Shown: positions 28,646 to 37,844 of the stretch, one piece after another
How the letters are laid out: each line of letters starts with the position of its first letter
How positions within the stretch are numbered: position 1 is the first letter of the stretch
Notes under the pieces: model-generated
Databases searched by the model: none
Told to the model about the DNA's origin: nothing
The model's input: only the letters and a program-made list of their open reading frames with translations
Translations under genes and position numbers: made by a program
Assembly: GCA_910580015.1 (NCBI GenBank)
Contig: CAJTVT010000014.1
Coordinates: forward strand, 1,870 to 42,890
Source: an uncultured Lachnospiraceae bacterium
Lineage (GTDB): Bacteria > Bacillota > Clostridia > Lachnospirales > Lachnospiraceae
Direction: 5' to 3'
DNA length: 41,021 bases

Positions 28646-29971
28646 ATGAAAATTTTATTTGTTTCCCTAGGATGTGACAAAAATCTTGTAGATACGGAAT
28701 ATATGATAGGAGCATTGGGAGCCTGCGGACACACTTTTACAAATGAGGAAGCGGAGGCAGAGGTTATTGTGATCAATAGCTGCTGTTTTATCAACGATGC
28801 AAAAGAAGAGAGTATTCAGACGATTTTGGAAATGGCAGAGTACAAAGATCATGGAAGCTGTAAAGTGTTGATTGTCACAGGTTGTCTTGCACAGCGATAT
28901 CAAAACGAAATTATCAAAGAAATTCCCCAAGTGGACGCTGTCCTTGGTACAAATTCTTACGAAGAGATTGTCACAGCCATCGAGGAGGTCCAAAAAGGCC
29001 ATAGCTATGAACATTATCACTCTCTAGAAGGACTTCCCAACCATTTGACTAGACGCATCCTCACCACAGGAGGCCACTATGCACATTTGAAAATCGCAGA
29101 GGGTTGTGATAAACATTGTAGCTACTGTATTATTCCCCATATTCGAGGACATTACCGCAGTGTGCCTATGGAAGATTTGCTAGACCAGGCAAAAGAACTG
29201 GCCGCCCAGGGTGTCAAAGAACTAATTTTGGTAGCCCAAGAAACGACTTTGTATGGGATGGATCTCTATGGAGAGAAATCGTTACATCTTCTGTTAGACA
29301 AGCTGAACGACATTCCAGGCATTCAATGGATTCGAATTATGTATTGTTATCCAGAAGAAATTTACGATGCTCTTATTCAGTCCATCAAAAAAAATCAAAA
29401 AGTTTGTCACTATCTTGATATGCCAATTCAACATATCAATGACACTATTTTAAAACGGATGGGAAGACGGACCAACAAAGCAGAGCTGATACACAAAATC
29501 GCTTGGCTCAGAGAAGAAATTCCAGACATCACATTGCGTACAACTCTGATTAGTGGATTTCCAGGCGAGACACAGCAAATGCATGAAGAGTTGATGTATT
29601 TTCTAAATGAGACAGAGTTTGACCGTCTGGGTGCGTTTCCCTATTCTCCGGAAGAAGGTACACCAGCAGCCGAATTTTCGGATCAAGTGACAGATCAGCA
29701 GAAAGAAGCGTGGCGGGATGAGATCATGGAGCTGCAAGAGGAGATTATCTTTGACAAAAATCAAGAGATGAAGGATCGTGAACTCTGGGTTCTGATTGAA
29801 GGCCAAATGCCACAAGAGCATGTATATGTAGGCAGAACTTACCGAGACGCGCCGGAAATTGATGGTTACGTTTTTGTTAATACAGACACCGAGTTGGTAT
29901 CTGGAGATTTTGTAAAAGTCCGTATTTTGTCAGCTTACGAATATGATTTGATAGGAGAAATGATACCATGA
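28646..29971 (+). CDS. rimO: Ribosomal protein S12 methylthiotransferase
   Basis: 441 residues. RimO methylthiolates an aspartate of ribosomal protein S12. It opens MKILFVSLGCDKNLVDTEYM, the RimO form of the N-terminal motif, with C10, C46 and C80 for the auxiliary cluster. The radical-SAM triad is C154, C158 and C161 in GCDKHCSYC. A C-terminal TRAM domain follows. The start at 28646 follows GTGAGG; a longer frame back to 28589 would run through the hairpin. The stop overlaps the pgsA start. Confidence 0.95.
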   Translation: MKILFVSLGCDKNLVDTEYMIGALGACGHTFTNEEAEAEVIVINSCCFINDAKEESIQTILEMAEYKDHGSCKVLIVTGCLAQRYQNEIIKEIPQVDAVLGTNSYEEIVTAIEEVQKGHSYEHYHSLEGLPNHLTRRILTTGGHYAHLKIAEGCDKHCSYCIIPHIRGHYRSVPMEDLLDQAKELAAQGVKELILVAQETTLYGMDLYGEKSLHLLLDKLNDIPGIQWIRIMYCYPEEIYDALIQSIKKNQKVCHYLDMPIQHINDTILKRMGRRTNKAELIHKIAWLREEIPDITLRTTLISGFPGETQQMHEELMYFLNETEFDRLGAFPYSPEEGTPAAEFSDQVTDQQKEAWRDEIMELQEEIIFDKNQEMKDRELWVLIEGQMPQEHVYVGRTYRDAPEIDGYVFVNTDTELVSGDFVKVRILSAYEYDLIGEMIP

Positions 29972-30510
29972 ATTTACCAAATAAACTTACGGTTTTGCGC
30001 GTGATCTTAATTGTCCCTTTTGTAATCTGTATGTTGCTCCCACAGCTAGGAACTGTCGGAACATATGCGGCAGTGGCAATTTTTATTGTTGCAAGTTTAA
30101 CAGACCTGTTGGATGGAAAAATTGCCAGAAAATACAATCTTGTCACAAATTTTGGCAAATTTATGGATCCACTTGCTGACAAACTGTTAGTGGCTGCCGC
30201 TTTGATCTGTTTAAATTCCAATGGAAAACTAGCAGCATGGATTTCCATAATAATTATCAGCCGTGAATTTATAATCAGTGGATTCCGCCTTGTGGCATCC
30301 GATAACGGCATTGTCATTGCCGCCAGTTATTGGGGCAAGTTTAAGACAACATTCCAGCTCTTAATGATTATTATGCTGATTTTAGACTTTCAAAACGACA
30401 TTTATCAAATGGCCTGCCTTGTCATGACCTATCTTGCCCTGGCATTAACCATTATTTCCCTGATTGATTACGTAGTCAAGAATAAAGATGTCCTGAAAGA
30501 GCAAAAATAA
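29968..30510 (+). CDS. pgsA: CDP-diacylglycerol-glycerol-3-phosphate 3-phosphatidyltransferase
   Basis: 180 residues, an integral membrane enzyme that makes phosphatidylglycerol phosphate. The CDP-alcohol phosphotransferase motif is complete: D49-G-x-x-A53-R54, G63, D67 and D71 within DGKIARKYNLVTNFGKFMDP. Four to six hydrophobic helices are visible. MNLPNKLTVLRV is the usual PgsA N-terminus. The ATG overlaps the rimO stop (ATGA), so translation is coupled. The rimO-pgsA-cinA order is typical of clostridia. Confidence 0.95.
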   Translation: MNLPNKLTVLRVILIVPFVICMLLPQLGTVGTYAAVAIFIVASLTDLLDGKIARKYNLVTNFGKFMDPLADKLLVAAALICLNSNGKLAAWISIIIISREFIISGFRLVASDNGIVIAASYWGKFKTTFQLLMIIMLILDFQNDIYQMACLVMTYLALALTIISLIDYVVKNKDVLKEQK

Positions 30511-30514
30511 ACGG

Positions 30515-30530
30515 TGATTTTTAAAAATCA
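30515..30530. promoter_or_regulatory. 16-bp perfect palindrome between pgsA and cinA
   Basis: TGATTTTTAAAAATCA sits between the pgsA stop and the cinA binding site. It is AT-rich, so a chance match is possible. It could be an operator or a weak stem. Confidence 0.3.
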
Positions 30531-30549
30531 GTGAAAGGCAAGTGATAAT

Positions 30550-31815
30550 ATGACAGTTGAATTAATTTGTGTGGGAACCGAGCTTCTTCTTGGAAATACT
30601 GTGAATACCAATGCCGCATATATTTCCGAAAAATGTGCCATGCTTGGGCTCTCTATGTACTATCAAAGTGTGGTGGGAGACAATCCAGGGCGACTAAAAG
30701 ACCTGCTTTTAACTGCGATGAAGCGTTCTTCCATTCTCATTCTTTCGGGTGGATTAGGGCCAACTCAGGATGATCTTACCAAAGAGACTGCGGCTGAAGT
30801 TTTGGGTAAAAAACTTGTGGAAGACAAAGCTGCACGGCAGGAAATTGAAGAATTTATGAAAAAACGAGGACGTGTTATTACCGAAAATAACTGGAAACAG
30901 GCCCTTGTGCCAGAGGGAAGCAAGGTATTGTATAATCAAAATGGAACTGCCCCAGGAATTATTATGGAATCAGATCAAGTGAAAATGATTCTTCTCCCAG
31001 GACCGCCCAACGAACTCATTCCCATGTTTGAGGAGCAAGTATTTCCGTATCTTTACGAATTACAGCCAGATATTATTTGCTCCAAAATGGTAAAATTATG
31101 TGGGATTGGAGAAAGTTCTGCTGAGACAAAGATATTAGATTTGATTGAGACACAGACAAATCCAACCGTAGCCCCTTACGCCAAGACCGGAGAAGTGCAT
31201 TTACGGATTACCGCGAAAGCTTCCAGTGAGAAGGCCGCCTATGATTTGATCGCACCTGTAGAAACGGAATTGCAGAACCGGTTTGGCAACCTGATTTATA
31301 CAGACGATCCCAATGTGACCCTGGAAGACGCTATATATGAGCTGCTCAAAGAATACAATCTGACGGTGACCACTGCCGAATCTTGTACGGGGGGATTGGT
31401 CGCAGGACGATTGATCAATGTGCCAGGAATATCCCAGTTTCTAAAGGAGGGATATGTCACATATTCCAACGAAGCGAAAGAAAAACTGCTGAATGTTCCC
31501 TCAGAAATTTTAAAGGAACATGGCGCTGTCAGTCCACAGACGGCAGAAGCCATGGCTGTAGGTGGAGCAAAAGCAGCAGGAACAGATCTTTGCATTGCAG
31601 TCACAGGAATTGCAGGACCGGATGGTGGTACAGAACAAAAACCTGTCGGACTGGTGTATATGAGCTGCTATTGTAAAGGAAAATTATTCACAGAGAAAAA
31701 TCAATATTCTGGCAGCCGAAGTAAGATACGAGAATACTCTGTTGCAAGTGCGTTAACGTTGTTAAGATGTGCTATCATGGAATCTGTGAGCGAGGTGAAT
31801 GTATGCGGATCATAG
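30550..31815 (+). CDS. cinA: CinA: competence/damage-inducible protein, NMN amidohydrolase
   Basis: 421 residues. The N-terminal MoeA/MoCF-like domain begins VELICVGTELLLGNTVNTNA and has LSGGLGPTQDDLT. The C-terminal PncC domain (from about 275) has TTAESCTGGLVAGRL and AVTGIAGPDGGT. CinA removes the amide of nicotinamide mononucleotide for NAD recycling, and may clean up damaged nucleotides. In some Firmicutes it lies beside recA and is induced in competence; here it sits between pgsA and rsmD. AAAGG lies 11 bases upstream. Its end overlaps rsmD by 13 bases. Confidence 0.94.
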   Translation: MTVELICVGTELLLGNTVNTNAAYISEKCAMLGLSMYYQSVVGDNPGRLKDLLLTAMKRSSILILSGGLGPTQDDLTKETAAEVLGKKLVEDKAARQEIEEFMKKRGRVITENNWKQALVPEGSKVLYNQNGTAPGIIMESDQVKMILLPGPPNELIPMFEEQVFPYLYELQPDIICSKMVKLCGIGESSAETKILDLIETQTNPTVAPYAKTGEVHLRITAKASSEKAAYDLIAPVETELQNRFGNLIYTDDPNVTLEDAIYELLKEYNLTVTTAESCTGGLVAGRLINVPGISQFLKEGYVTYSNEAKEKLLNVPSEILKEHGAVSPQTAEAMAVGGAKAAGTDLCIAVTGIAGPDGGTEQKPVGLVYMSCYCKGKLFTEKNQYSGSRSKIREYSVASALTLLRCAIMESVSEVNVCGS

Positions 31816-32357
31816 CAGGAACGGCACGAAGTCTTCCATTGAAAACAATTCCTGGAATGGACACCAGGCCCACAACGGACCGGATCAAAGAGACATTGTT
31901 TAACATACTTAATCCTTACCTATATGACTGTCGGTTTCTGGATTTATTTGCAGGAAGCGGGCAAATTGGACTGGAAGCAGTGAGTCGAGGAGCTGCGAAG
32001 GCTGTGTTTGTGGAGAGCAATAAAAAAGCTGCGGCATGTATCGAAGATAATATTAGATTTACAAAATTTACGGAAAACTGCACCCTGCTTGTCAGGGATG
32101 CGGTTTCTGCCATTCATCAGATGATGGGACAGGAACCATTTGATATAGTGTTTCTAGATCCCCCCTATGGAACAGGATTGGAAGCAGAACCCCTCAAAGC
32201 CCTGGCGCTATCCCAACTGATACACAAAGAAACTGTCATTGTAGTAGAGACATCTTTGGGCATGGATTTATCGTATGCCAGGAACTTCGGGTATGAGATT
32301 ACAAAAGAAAAGTTATATAAAAACAACCAACATATATTTTTACAGTTTTTAAGATAA
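31803..32357 (+). CDS. rsmD: 16S rRNA (guanine966-N2)-methyltransferase
   Basis: 184 residues. MRIIAGTARSLPL is the standard RsmD start. The SAM-binding motif reads FLDLFAGSGQIGLEAVSRGA, and the catalytic DPPY motif appears in VFLDPPYGTG. TRPTTDRIKETLFNIL is also diagnostic. The start at 31803 follows GAGGTGA and lies inside the end of cinA. It is followed by coaD, the near-universal Firmicutes pair. Confidence 0.95.
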   Translation: MRIIAGTARSLPLKTIPGMDTRPTTDRIKETLFNILNPYLYDCRFLDLFAGSGQIGLEAVSRGAAKAVFVESNKKAAACIEDNIRFTKFTENCTLLVRDAVSAIHQMMGQEPFDIVFLDPPYGTGLEAEPLKALALSQLIHKETVIVVETSLGMDLSYARNFGYEITKEKLYKNNQHIFLQFLR

Positions 32358-32375
32358 ACTGTTTGAGGAATGCAT

Positions 32376-32864
32376 ATGAAGAGAGCAATTTATCCGGGTA
32401 GTTTTGATCCGGTTACATTTGGACATATTGATATTATTGAGCGTTCTGCAAAAATGGCGGACGAACTGGTGGTTGCCATTTTGAATAATAGTGCAAAAAA
32501 TCCATTGTTTTCTGTAAAAGAACGTGTTAGTATGTTAGAGGAAATAACAAATCATCTTCCAAATGTAGAAATTACATATTTTGATGGTCTTCTGATTGAT
32601 TATGCGAAGAAAATGGAAGCTTCCATTATTATTCGGGGCTTACGTGCAGTGACAGATTTTGAATATGAATTGCAGATTGCCCAAACCAACCGGATTATCA
32701 ATTCACATATAGACACTATATTTTTGACGACTAGCCTGGAATATGCCTATTTGAGTTCTACAATTGTCAAAGAGGTTGCTTCCTACGGCGGGGACATTTC
32801 CAATTTTGTACCAGAAAAACTGGTACATAGGATTTATCAAAAATATACGAATGTTCAAGGTTAA
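32376..32864 (+). CDS. coaD: Phosphopantetheine adenylyltransferase
   Basis: 162 residues. Transfers AMP to 4'-phosphopantetheine in coenzyme A synthesis. MKRAIYPGSFDPVTFGHID has the T14-x-G-H17 nucleotidyltransferase motif, and YLSSTIVKEVASYGGD is the C-terminal signature. GLRAVTDFEYE is also present. The start at 32376 is six bases from GAGGA; the ATG at 32370 directly abuts it. It closes the tightly packed rimO-coaD group. Confidence 0.96.
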   Translation: MKRAIYPGSFDPVTFGHIDIIERSAKMADELVVAILNNSAKNPLFSVKERVSMLEEITNHLPNVEITYFDGLLIDYAKKMEASIIIRGLRAVTDFEYELQIAQTNRIINSHIDTIFLTTSLEYAYLSSTIVKEVASYGGDISNFVPEKLVHRIYQKYTNVQG

Positions 32865-33081
32865 ACCGCTTTACTTAAAATACACGATGGATGACTACAT
32901 TTCTATACGCATGGCCAATACAATTTACCTTGCGTATTACGCCAGCTAATGCCACAAAGTGGCATGTGATCTTAGACGATTGTGCGCGTCCATTTATACT
33001 AAGTGACAATTCCTTCAGAAGCTTAGTATGAAACAGCCCTGAACAAATACTGAGAATTTAATAAATTAAGGAGCGTTGTTT
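32865..33081 (+). other. Intergenic region with several inverted repeats
   Basis: 217 bases without a credible gene. It holds GCGTATTACGC (about 32932-32942), a hairpin ATGCCAC-AAA-GTGGCAT (32949-32965), and ATACTAAG (32996-33003) paired with CTTAGTAT (33022-33029). The first stem is followed by no T-run. A TATACT at 32995-33000 could be a -10 box but lacks a good -35. A small RNA or a structured leader for the next gene is possible. Confidence 0.45.
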
Positions 33082-33711
33082 ATGAGTAGTAGAATCGAAC
33101 AGGTGATCGATGAAATTGAAGAATTCATTGAAAACTGTGAATATAAGCGGCTTTCTAGTACAAAAATAATTGTAAATAAAGACGAGTTGGAGGATTTGTT
33201 GGCGGAACTTCGTCGAAGGACGCCAGATGAAATTAAACGTTATCAAAAGATGATCAGCAATAAGGAGGCAATTCTTGCAGATGCTCAGACGAAGGCAGAT
33301 GCCATTATCGCCCAGGCCCAGGTTGATACCACCAAATTGGTCAGTGAACATGAGATTATGCAACAAGCTTATGCTCAAGCAAATGAAGTTATTATGATCG
33401 CTACCGAACAGGCACGAGATATTTTGAACAATGCCACCAATGATGCAAACAATATTCGTTGGAGCGCGATTGAGTACACAGATGGCTTGCTCAATGATCT
33501 GGAAGAAATTCTTGGAAGTGCCATGGAAACCACCAAAGCTAGATCCGATAATCTTCTGAGTGCACTTCAGAATTGTTATGACCAGATAGACGCAAACCGC
33601 AGATCTCTGGCTCCCTCAGAGTTAGAAATGTCACAGTTCCAAGAGCCTCAAGAGACCGAAGAGGAACCTACTTCTGAAATTCAGATGGCAAATATGAATC
33701 AACGGAACTAA
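33082..33711 (+). CDS. Coiled-coil protein, ATPase/DivIVA-like
   Basis: 209 residues, mostly helical and charged. The middle (about 65-130) is alanine-rich with heptads (ADAQTKADAIIAQAQVDT, QAYAQANEVIMIATEQARDIL), like ATP synthase subunit b or DivIVA-type scaffolds. No membrane segment, nucleotide motif or signal peptide. The C-terminal 35 residues are acidic and Glu/Gln-rich. Start at 33082 by AAGGAG. Similar proteins follow coaD in related genomes, to my knowledge. The function is unknown; a cell-pole or division scaffold is a guess. Confidence 0.72.
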   Translation: MSSRIEQVIDEIEEFIENCEYKRLSSTKIIVNKDELEDLLAELRRRTPDEIKRYQKMISNKEAILADAQTKADAIIAQAQVDTTKLVSEHEIMQQAYAQANEVIMIATEQARDILNNATNDANNIRWSAIEYTDGLLNDLEEILGSAMETTKARSDNLLSALQNCYDQIDANRRSLAPSELEMSQFQEPQETEEEPTSEIQMANMNQRN

Positions 33712-33729
33712 TCTGTATCAGCCGGACAG

Positions 33730-33783
33730 GTACATAGCAGACTTTCCCTCAAATCTTCAAATAAGGACCGTCAAGCTATGTAC
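33730..33783. repeat. Inverted repeat between converging genes
   Basis: GTACATAGC (33730-33738) and GCTATGTAC (33775-33783) are perfect 9-bp arms 36 bases apart, in the gap between the coiled-coil gene and ylbJ-like gene. There is no T-run. The RNA of either strand could fold. Confidence 0.5.
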
Positions 33784-33789
33784 ACTGAT

Positions 33790-34716
33790 TTAGAATGGGT
33801 GAACGAACAAAAGAGCAAGTACGAAAGAACAGGCAGTTCCTATTAGCTTCATGCGCAGATATGGAATCATAGAAAATTCTGCATCTTTTACCATAGAGGC
33901 TGTCTGTGCAAAGCCTGACAATCCTCCAAAGGCAGTGTAAGCCATCATCAATGGGTAAGCTAACGGAAATCCAAAATTTTGTTTTGCGGTATATGCAATT
34001 CCATTGGTAATTTCCGTAAATCCAATCAACAGGCATTTTAGGACTGGATTTTGGATGGGTAATAGAGTCGTCATTTGGGCCAATATGGCAAACAGGATAA
34101 TATATCCACCTAATTTTGCTAAGGTTTCAAATCCGTTCATAATTCCGGCATCTATGAGTTGAAAGTTCATGGATGCCGTTTTTTTCGATAGATGCGTGTG
34201 TTCTGTTGGAACACGGAATTGCTTTTTTCGATTCCAAATCATATAGAGCACAAGTGGAGGAGTGTACAAAATTAGATAGGTTGCCATCCGAAGTTCTGGC
34301 CTTTGCAGACTTTGATTTAAAATAAAACTACTGATGAACATGGGGCTAATATTGTTGCACACACAAAACAATCGCTGCCCTTCCTCATAGCTGATTTTTC
34401 CAGATTGCACCAGCTCAGCCGTGATTTTACTTCCCATGGGAAATCCAAACAATAGCCCTGCAACCAGCGGATAAAGACCACCACTACTGACTGGGAACAA
34501 ATGCTTCAAGATTTTATGTATCTCCTGTGTAAAATGATCCAAGATCCCAGAGTGAATCAGGATATAGGAGAGAATCGAAAACGGCAGTAGCGTCGGAAGC
34601 ATATTTTCATACCAGAGATTTAGGCCGATGGAAGCTGCCTGGACGGATTCTTGTGGAAAAACCAGAATATAAAATAAAAATCCGATTAAAATAATGATAT
34701 ACAATATTTTTTTCAT
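33790..34716 (-). CDS. ylbJ: YlbJ-like sporulation membrane protein
   Basis: 308 residues with eight or so hydrophobic segments. It shows nucleoside-recognition/YlbJ family traits: WYENMLPTLLPFSILSYIL, GLLFGFPMGSKITAELV, CNNISPMFISSFIL and AYTAFGGLSGFAQT. In Bacillus YlbJ is a mother-cell membrane protein needed for spore cortex formation. A transport role is assumed for the fold but not shown. No good binding site is visible before the ATG, and the start codon lies within a hairpin at 34712-34731. It is divergent from pepD. Confidence 0.82.
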   Translation of the reverse strand: MKKILYIIILIGFLFYILVFPQESVQAASIGLNLWYENMLPTLLPFSILSYILIHSGILDHFTQEIHKILKHLFPVSSGGLYPLVAGLLFGFPMGSKITAELVQSGKISYEEGQRLFCVCNNISPMFISSFILNQSLQRPELRMATYLILYTPPLVLYMIWNRKKQFRVPTEHTHLSKKTASMNFQLIDAGIMNGFETLAKLGGYIILFAILAQMTTLLPIQNPVLKCLLIGFTEITNGIAYTAKQNFGFPLAYPLMMAYTAFGGLSGFAQTASMVKDAEFSMIPYLRMKLIGTACSFVLALLFVHPF

Positions 34717-34731
34717 AGTTTATTCTATGAA
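34712..34731. promoter_or_regulatory. Inverted repeat covering the ylbJ-like start codon
   Basis: TTCATAG (34712-34718) and CTATGAA (34725-34731) form a 7-bp stem with a 6-base loop. The ylbJ start codon (34714-34716, minus strand) is inside one arm. It lies between two divergent genes, so it may be an operator or a translation-blocking stem. Confidence 0.4.
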
Positions 34732-34766
34732 TTGATTACATAAATATACCAATATAGGAGGTTATC

Positions 34767-36218
34767 ATGAAAGTTTGTGAACATTTACAGCCTCAAAAAG
34801 TATTTTCTTATTTTGAGGAGATTTGCCAGATCCCACACGGATCCAGAAATACGAAGGAAATCAGTGATTACTGCGCAGCATTAGCCAAATCTCAGGGATT
34901 AAAGTACATTCAGGATGAAAGCAACAATGTGATCATTTTCAAGGATGGATCCAAAGGTTATGAAAACGCAGAACCTGTCATTATCCAAGGACATTTGGAT
35001 ATGGTCTGCGAAAAAGAAAGTGATGTTGAAATTGATTTTCAAAAGGATGGGTTGAGATTATCTGTAGACGGAGATTTTCTGTTCGCAGAAGGAACGACCT
35101 TAGGAGGCGACGATGGAATTGCTGTCGCTTATGCTCTGGCCCTATTAACAGACGATTCCTTAGAACATCCACCTTTGGAAGTTGTTTTGACCGTGGATGA
35201 GGAAATCGGACTTCTGGGCGCAGAAGCCATTGATCTGTCCATGTTAAAAGGCAGACGGCTTTTGAATATCGATTCCGAAGAGGAAGGAATTTTCCTGACG
35301 AGCTGCGCTGGTGGCCTTGGAGCCGCTTGTAGCATCCCAGTTACAAGAGTGGAAGAAGAAGGTGTTTGTTATGAGATTCAGGTGACAGGACTTTTGGGTG
35401 GACATTCTGGAATTGAGATTCAAAAAGAGCGGGGCAATGGTATCTTTTTGCTTGGCAGAGTTCTCTGTTCTCTTGGAACTCAGATTCCATTTTCCATTGA
35501 GCACTTGGAAGGAGGATTGAAAGACAACGCAATTCCAAGACAGACAACAGCAAAAATTTTACTGGAATCTGATGGAAGAGAAGAGGAATTGATGGCACAG
35601 ATACAAGTTTTAGACCAGGAGTTGAAAAAGGAGTATCAAACCTCGGATCCCGACATTGCCATTCGATGCCAGAAATTAGATACTGGAAAAAGATCCGTAC
35701 TGCACAGCTCCTCCGCTACAAAACTACTATTTTTCCTGCGCACTATGCCAAATGGTGTACAGAATATGAGCAGAGATATCGAAGGATTGGTGGAAACTTC
35801 CCTGAATGCTGGGGTAATGCAACTCTCAGAGGATGTTTTTTGCGTAAGATTCTCCGTCCGAAGCAGCGTAACCAGCAGAAAATATGAGTTGGCGGATCGT
35901 CTGGTATTCCTGACCGAATTTTTGGGAGGGGAGATTGAAATTAATGGGGATTATCCCGCATGGGAATACAATCCAAATTCCAAGATTCGTGATATGATTG
36001 CCGAGACATACCGAGAACTTTTCCACAAAGAACCTAAAGTTGAGGCGGTTCATGCTGGCTTAGAATGCGGGATCTTATCTGATAAAATTCCTGATCTGGA
36101 CTGTATTTCTTTCGGACCCGATATGTATGATGTCCATACACCTCAAGAACGTCTCAGCATTTCTTCAACAGCCAGAGTCTGGGAGCTTTTGGTTGAATTT
36201 TTAAAACGATTAAAATAA
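34767..36218 (+). CDS. pepD: Aminoacyl-histidine dipeptidase (M20 family)
   Basis: 483 residues. A zinc dipeptidase that splits Xaa-His and other dipeptides in the cytoplasm. Metal and catalytic residues are visible: H76 and D78 in IIQGHLDMVCE, D115 in TLGGDDGIAVAYA, E145-E146 in TVDEEIGLLGA, D169 in NIDSEEEG. A lid domain lies in the middle, and VHAGLECGIL near the C-terminus carries a further zinc ligand. AGGAGG precedes the start. It is followed after 22 bases by the M23 peptidase gene. Confidence 0.94.
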   Translation: MKVCEHLQPQKVFSYFEEICQIPHGSRNTKEISDYCAALAKSQGLKYIQDESNNVIIFKDGSKGYENAEPVIIQGHLDMVCEKESDVEIDFQKDGLRLSVDGDFLFAEGTTLGGDDGIAVAYALALLTDDSLEHPPLEVVLTVDEEIGLLGAEAIDLSMLKGRRLLNIDSEEEGIFLTSCAGGLGAACSIPVTRVEEEGVCYEIQVTGLLGGHSGIEIQKERGNGIFLLGRVLCSLGTQIPFSIEHLEGGLKDNAIPRQTTAKILLESDGREEELMAQIQVLDQELKKEYQTSDPDIAIRCQKLDTGKRSVLHSSSATKLLFFLRTMPNGVQNMSRDIEGLVETSLNAGVMQLSEDVFCVRFSVRSSVTSRKYELADRLVFLTEFLGGEIEINGDYPAWEYNPNSKIRDMIAETYRELFHKEPKVEAVHAGLECGILSDKIPDLDCISFGPDMYDVHTPQERLSISSTARVWELLVEFLKRLK

Positions 36219-36240
36219 ATATAAGACAGTCAAGGAGCCT

Positions 36241-37080
36241 ATGAAGTATTGTAAAAAGATCATCATTCATCTTTTACTTCTCACAATGGTTGTCTGCGGC
36301 ATCACTGGCCTAATTGGTTACATCCAGCAGACAGCCAAGCTTACCCACCTTTTGGCGGATGAAGATACCAAGGAACTTCTTCGACAACAACAAATTCCCG
36401 AAGAAATGTATGATACTTTTCAAGAATATGAGGAGAACTCAGAATTTTCCAGATTTCATTACTTGACAGCATATCTTCTGACGGAAAAAACGGCCCAAGA
36501 GGATTTGGACGATTTTCTGGATTTACTGTGTCAATTCCATCCTCAAAATATCCAGGCTATGGAACATATGGAAAGCGCTGTCTGGGAAGATTTACAATAC
36601 TTTCCCATCCCTCTGTCTGGCAGCAACAGTGATCTGGAAACGTCTTTTGAAAATTCCTGGATGTTTGACCGGAATTTTGGCGGGAACCGTGGACATGAAG
36701 GTACAGACATTATGGCATCTATCAATGACAGAGGACATTATCCTATCGTAAGCATGACCGATGGGGTGGTGGAAAAAATTGGCTGGCTAGAACTGGGAGG
36801 CTACCGTATTGGCATCCGTTCCCCCAATGGCGGATATTTTTACTATGCACATCTCTACGATTATGCCAGAGAATTTCAAGAAGGGGACGAAATCAAGGCT
36901 GGAGAACTGCTAGGATTTATGGGGGATAGCGGCTATGGTCCAGAAGGCACAACTGGAAAGTTTGCCGTACATTTGCATGTTGGGATTTATGTTGATGATG
37001 AAACTGGAAGAGAATTGAGTTTCAATCCCTACTATGTGCTCAAATGGTTGGAACCAAAACGGCTGTCTTACAGTTATTAA
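36241..37080 (+). CDS. M23 family (LytM-type) metallopeptidase, membrane anchored
   Basis: 279 residues. One N-terminal hydrophobic segment (about 7-27) anchors it or acts as a signal. A linker region (30-125) precedes the M23 domain. The zinc and catalytic residues are complete: H152 and D156 in GHEGTDIMA, H204 in YYAHLYD, H244 and H246 in VHLHVGIY. A peptidoglycan endopeptidase role is expected. GGAG precedes the ATG. Similar enzymes act in spore engulfment (SpoIIQ-like), but that cannot be assigned here. Confidence 0.9.
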   Translation: MKYCKKIIIHLLLLTMVVCGITGLIGYIQQTAKLTHLLADEDTKELLRQQQIPEEMYDTFQEYEENSEFSRFHYLTAYLLTEKTAQEDLDDFLDLLCQFHPQNIQAMEHMESAVWEDLQYFPIPLSGSNSDLETSFENSWMFDRNFGGNRGHEGTDIMASINDRGHYPIVSMTDGVVEKIGWLELGGYRIGIRSPNGGYFYYAHLYDYAREFQEGDEIKAGELLGFMGDSGYGPEGTTGKFAVHLHVGIYVDDETGRELSFNPYYVLKWLEPKRLSYSY

Positions 37081-37100
37081 AACAGAGGGAGGAATACCAT

Positions 37101-37844
37101 ATGCTGTTACGACTGGACAAATATCTTGCAGATATGGGAGCGGGAACCCGCAGCGAAGTAAAACAGTACATACGTAAAAAACAGGTGTTGGTAAATGGAA
37201 TTTTTCCCAAGGGGCCAGAACAAAAAGTGGATCCTTGTAAGGATCAAGTCCTATTTCAAGGAACACCCATAACGTATGAAAAATACGAGTATTTCATGTT
37301 CTACAAACCACAGGGTTGTGTCAGTGCAGTAACCGACCAACGTTATCCCACTGTACTTGATTTTATGAAGGAAAAAAATAGAAAAGATCTCTTCCCTGTG
37401 GGAAGACTTGACTTGGACACAGAAGGGCTTTTGCTTATCACAAACGATGGACCCTTAGCTCACAATCTGTTGGCTCCCAGAAAGCACGTCCCAAAGATTT
37501 ATTATGCCAAGATAGCAGGGAACGTGTCCGAGAAAGAGGTAGAATTATTTGCGGAGGGACTTGAGATAGGGGAAAAACATCCAACACTTCCAGCAGAGTT
37601 AAAAATTCTTTCCTGTAAAGAGGAGCCAATACAAAACACCTGGATATCGGAGATAGAATTGACGATTATGGAAGGAAAATTCCATCAGGTAAAGCGAATG
37701 TTTGAGGCGGTTGGCAAGCATGTGGTTTATCTGAAACGAATTTCTATGGGACCATTAAAACTAGACGAACTATTACAACCTGGGGAGTACAGAAAACTTA
37801 CAGATAAAGAGATTCAATTGTTAAAGGAGTCAGGACAATGTTAG
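37101..37844 (+). CDS. RsuA-type 16S rRNA pseudouridine synthase
   Basis: 247 residues. An S4 RNA-binding domain (MLLRLDKYLADMGAGTRSEV) is followed by the synthase domain. The catalytic aspartate D104 is in VGRLDLDTEGLLLITNDG. MEGKFHQVKRMFEAVG near the end is typical of the RsuA/RluB/E/F family. The likely target is U516 of 16S rRNA, but RluB-like targets in 23S cannot be excluded. The start at 37101 follows GAGGGAGG; a frame from 37044 would overlap the upstream gene. The HAD gene start overlaps its stop. Confidence 0.9.
   Translation: MLLRLDKYLADMGAGTRSEVKQYIRKKQVLVNGIFPKGPEQKVDPCKDQVLFQGTPITYEKYEYFMFYKPQGCVSAVTDQRYPTVLDFMKEKNRKDLFPVGRLDLDTEGLLLITNDGPLAHNLLAPRKHVPKIYYAKIAGNVSEKEVELFAEGLEIGEKHPTLPAELKILSCKEEPIQNTWISEIELTIMEGKFHQVKRMFEAVGKHVVYLKRISMGPLKLDELLQPGEYRKLTDKEIQLLKESGQC

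Noticed and set aside
32764..32949. 61-residue frame at the coaD end
   Set aside because: Mostly overlaps coaD in another frame, with no binding site or recognisable domain.
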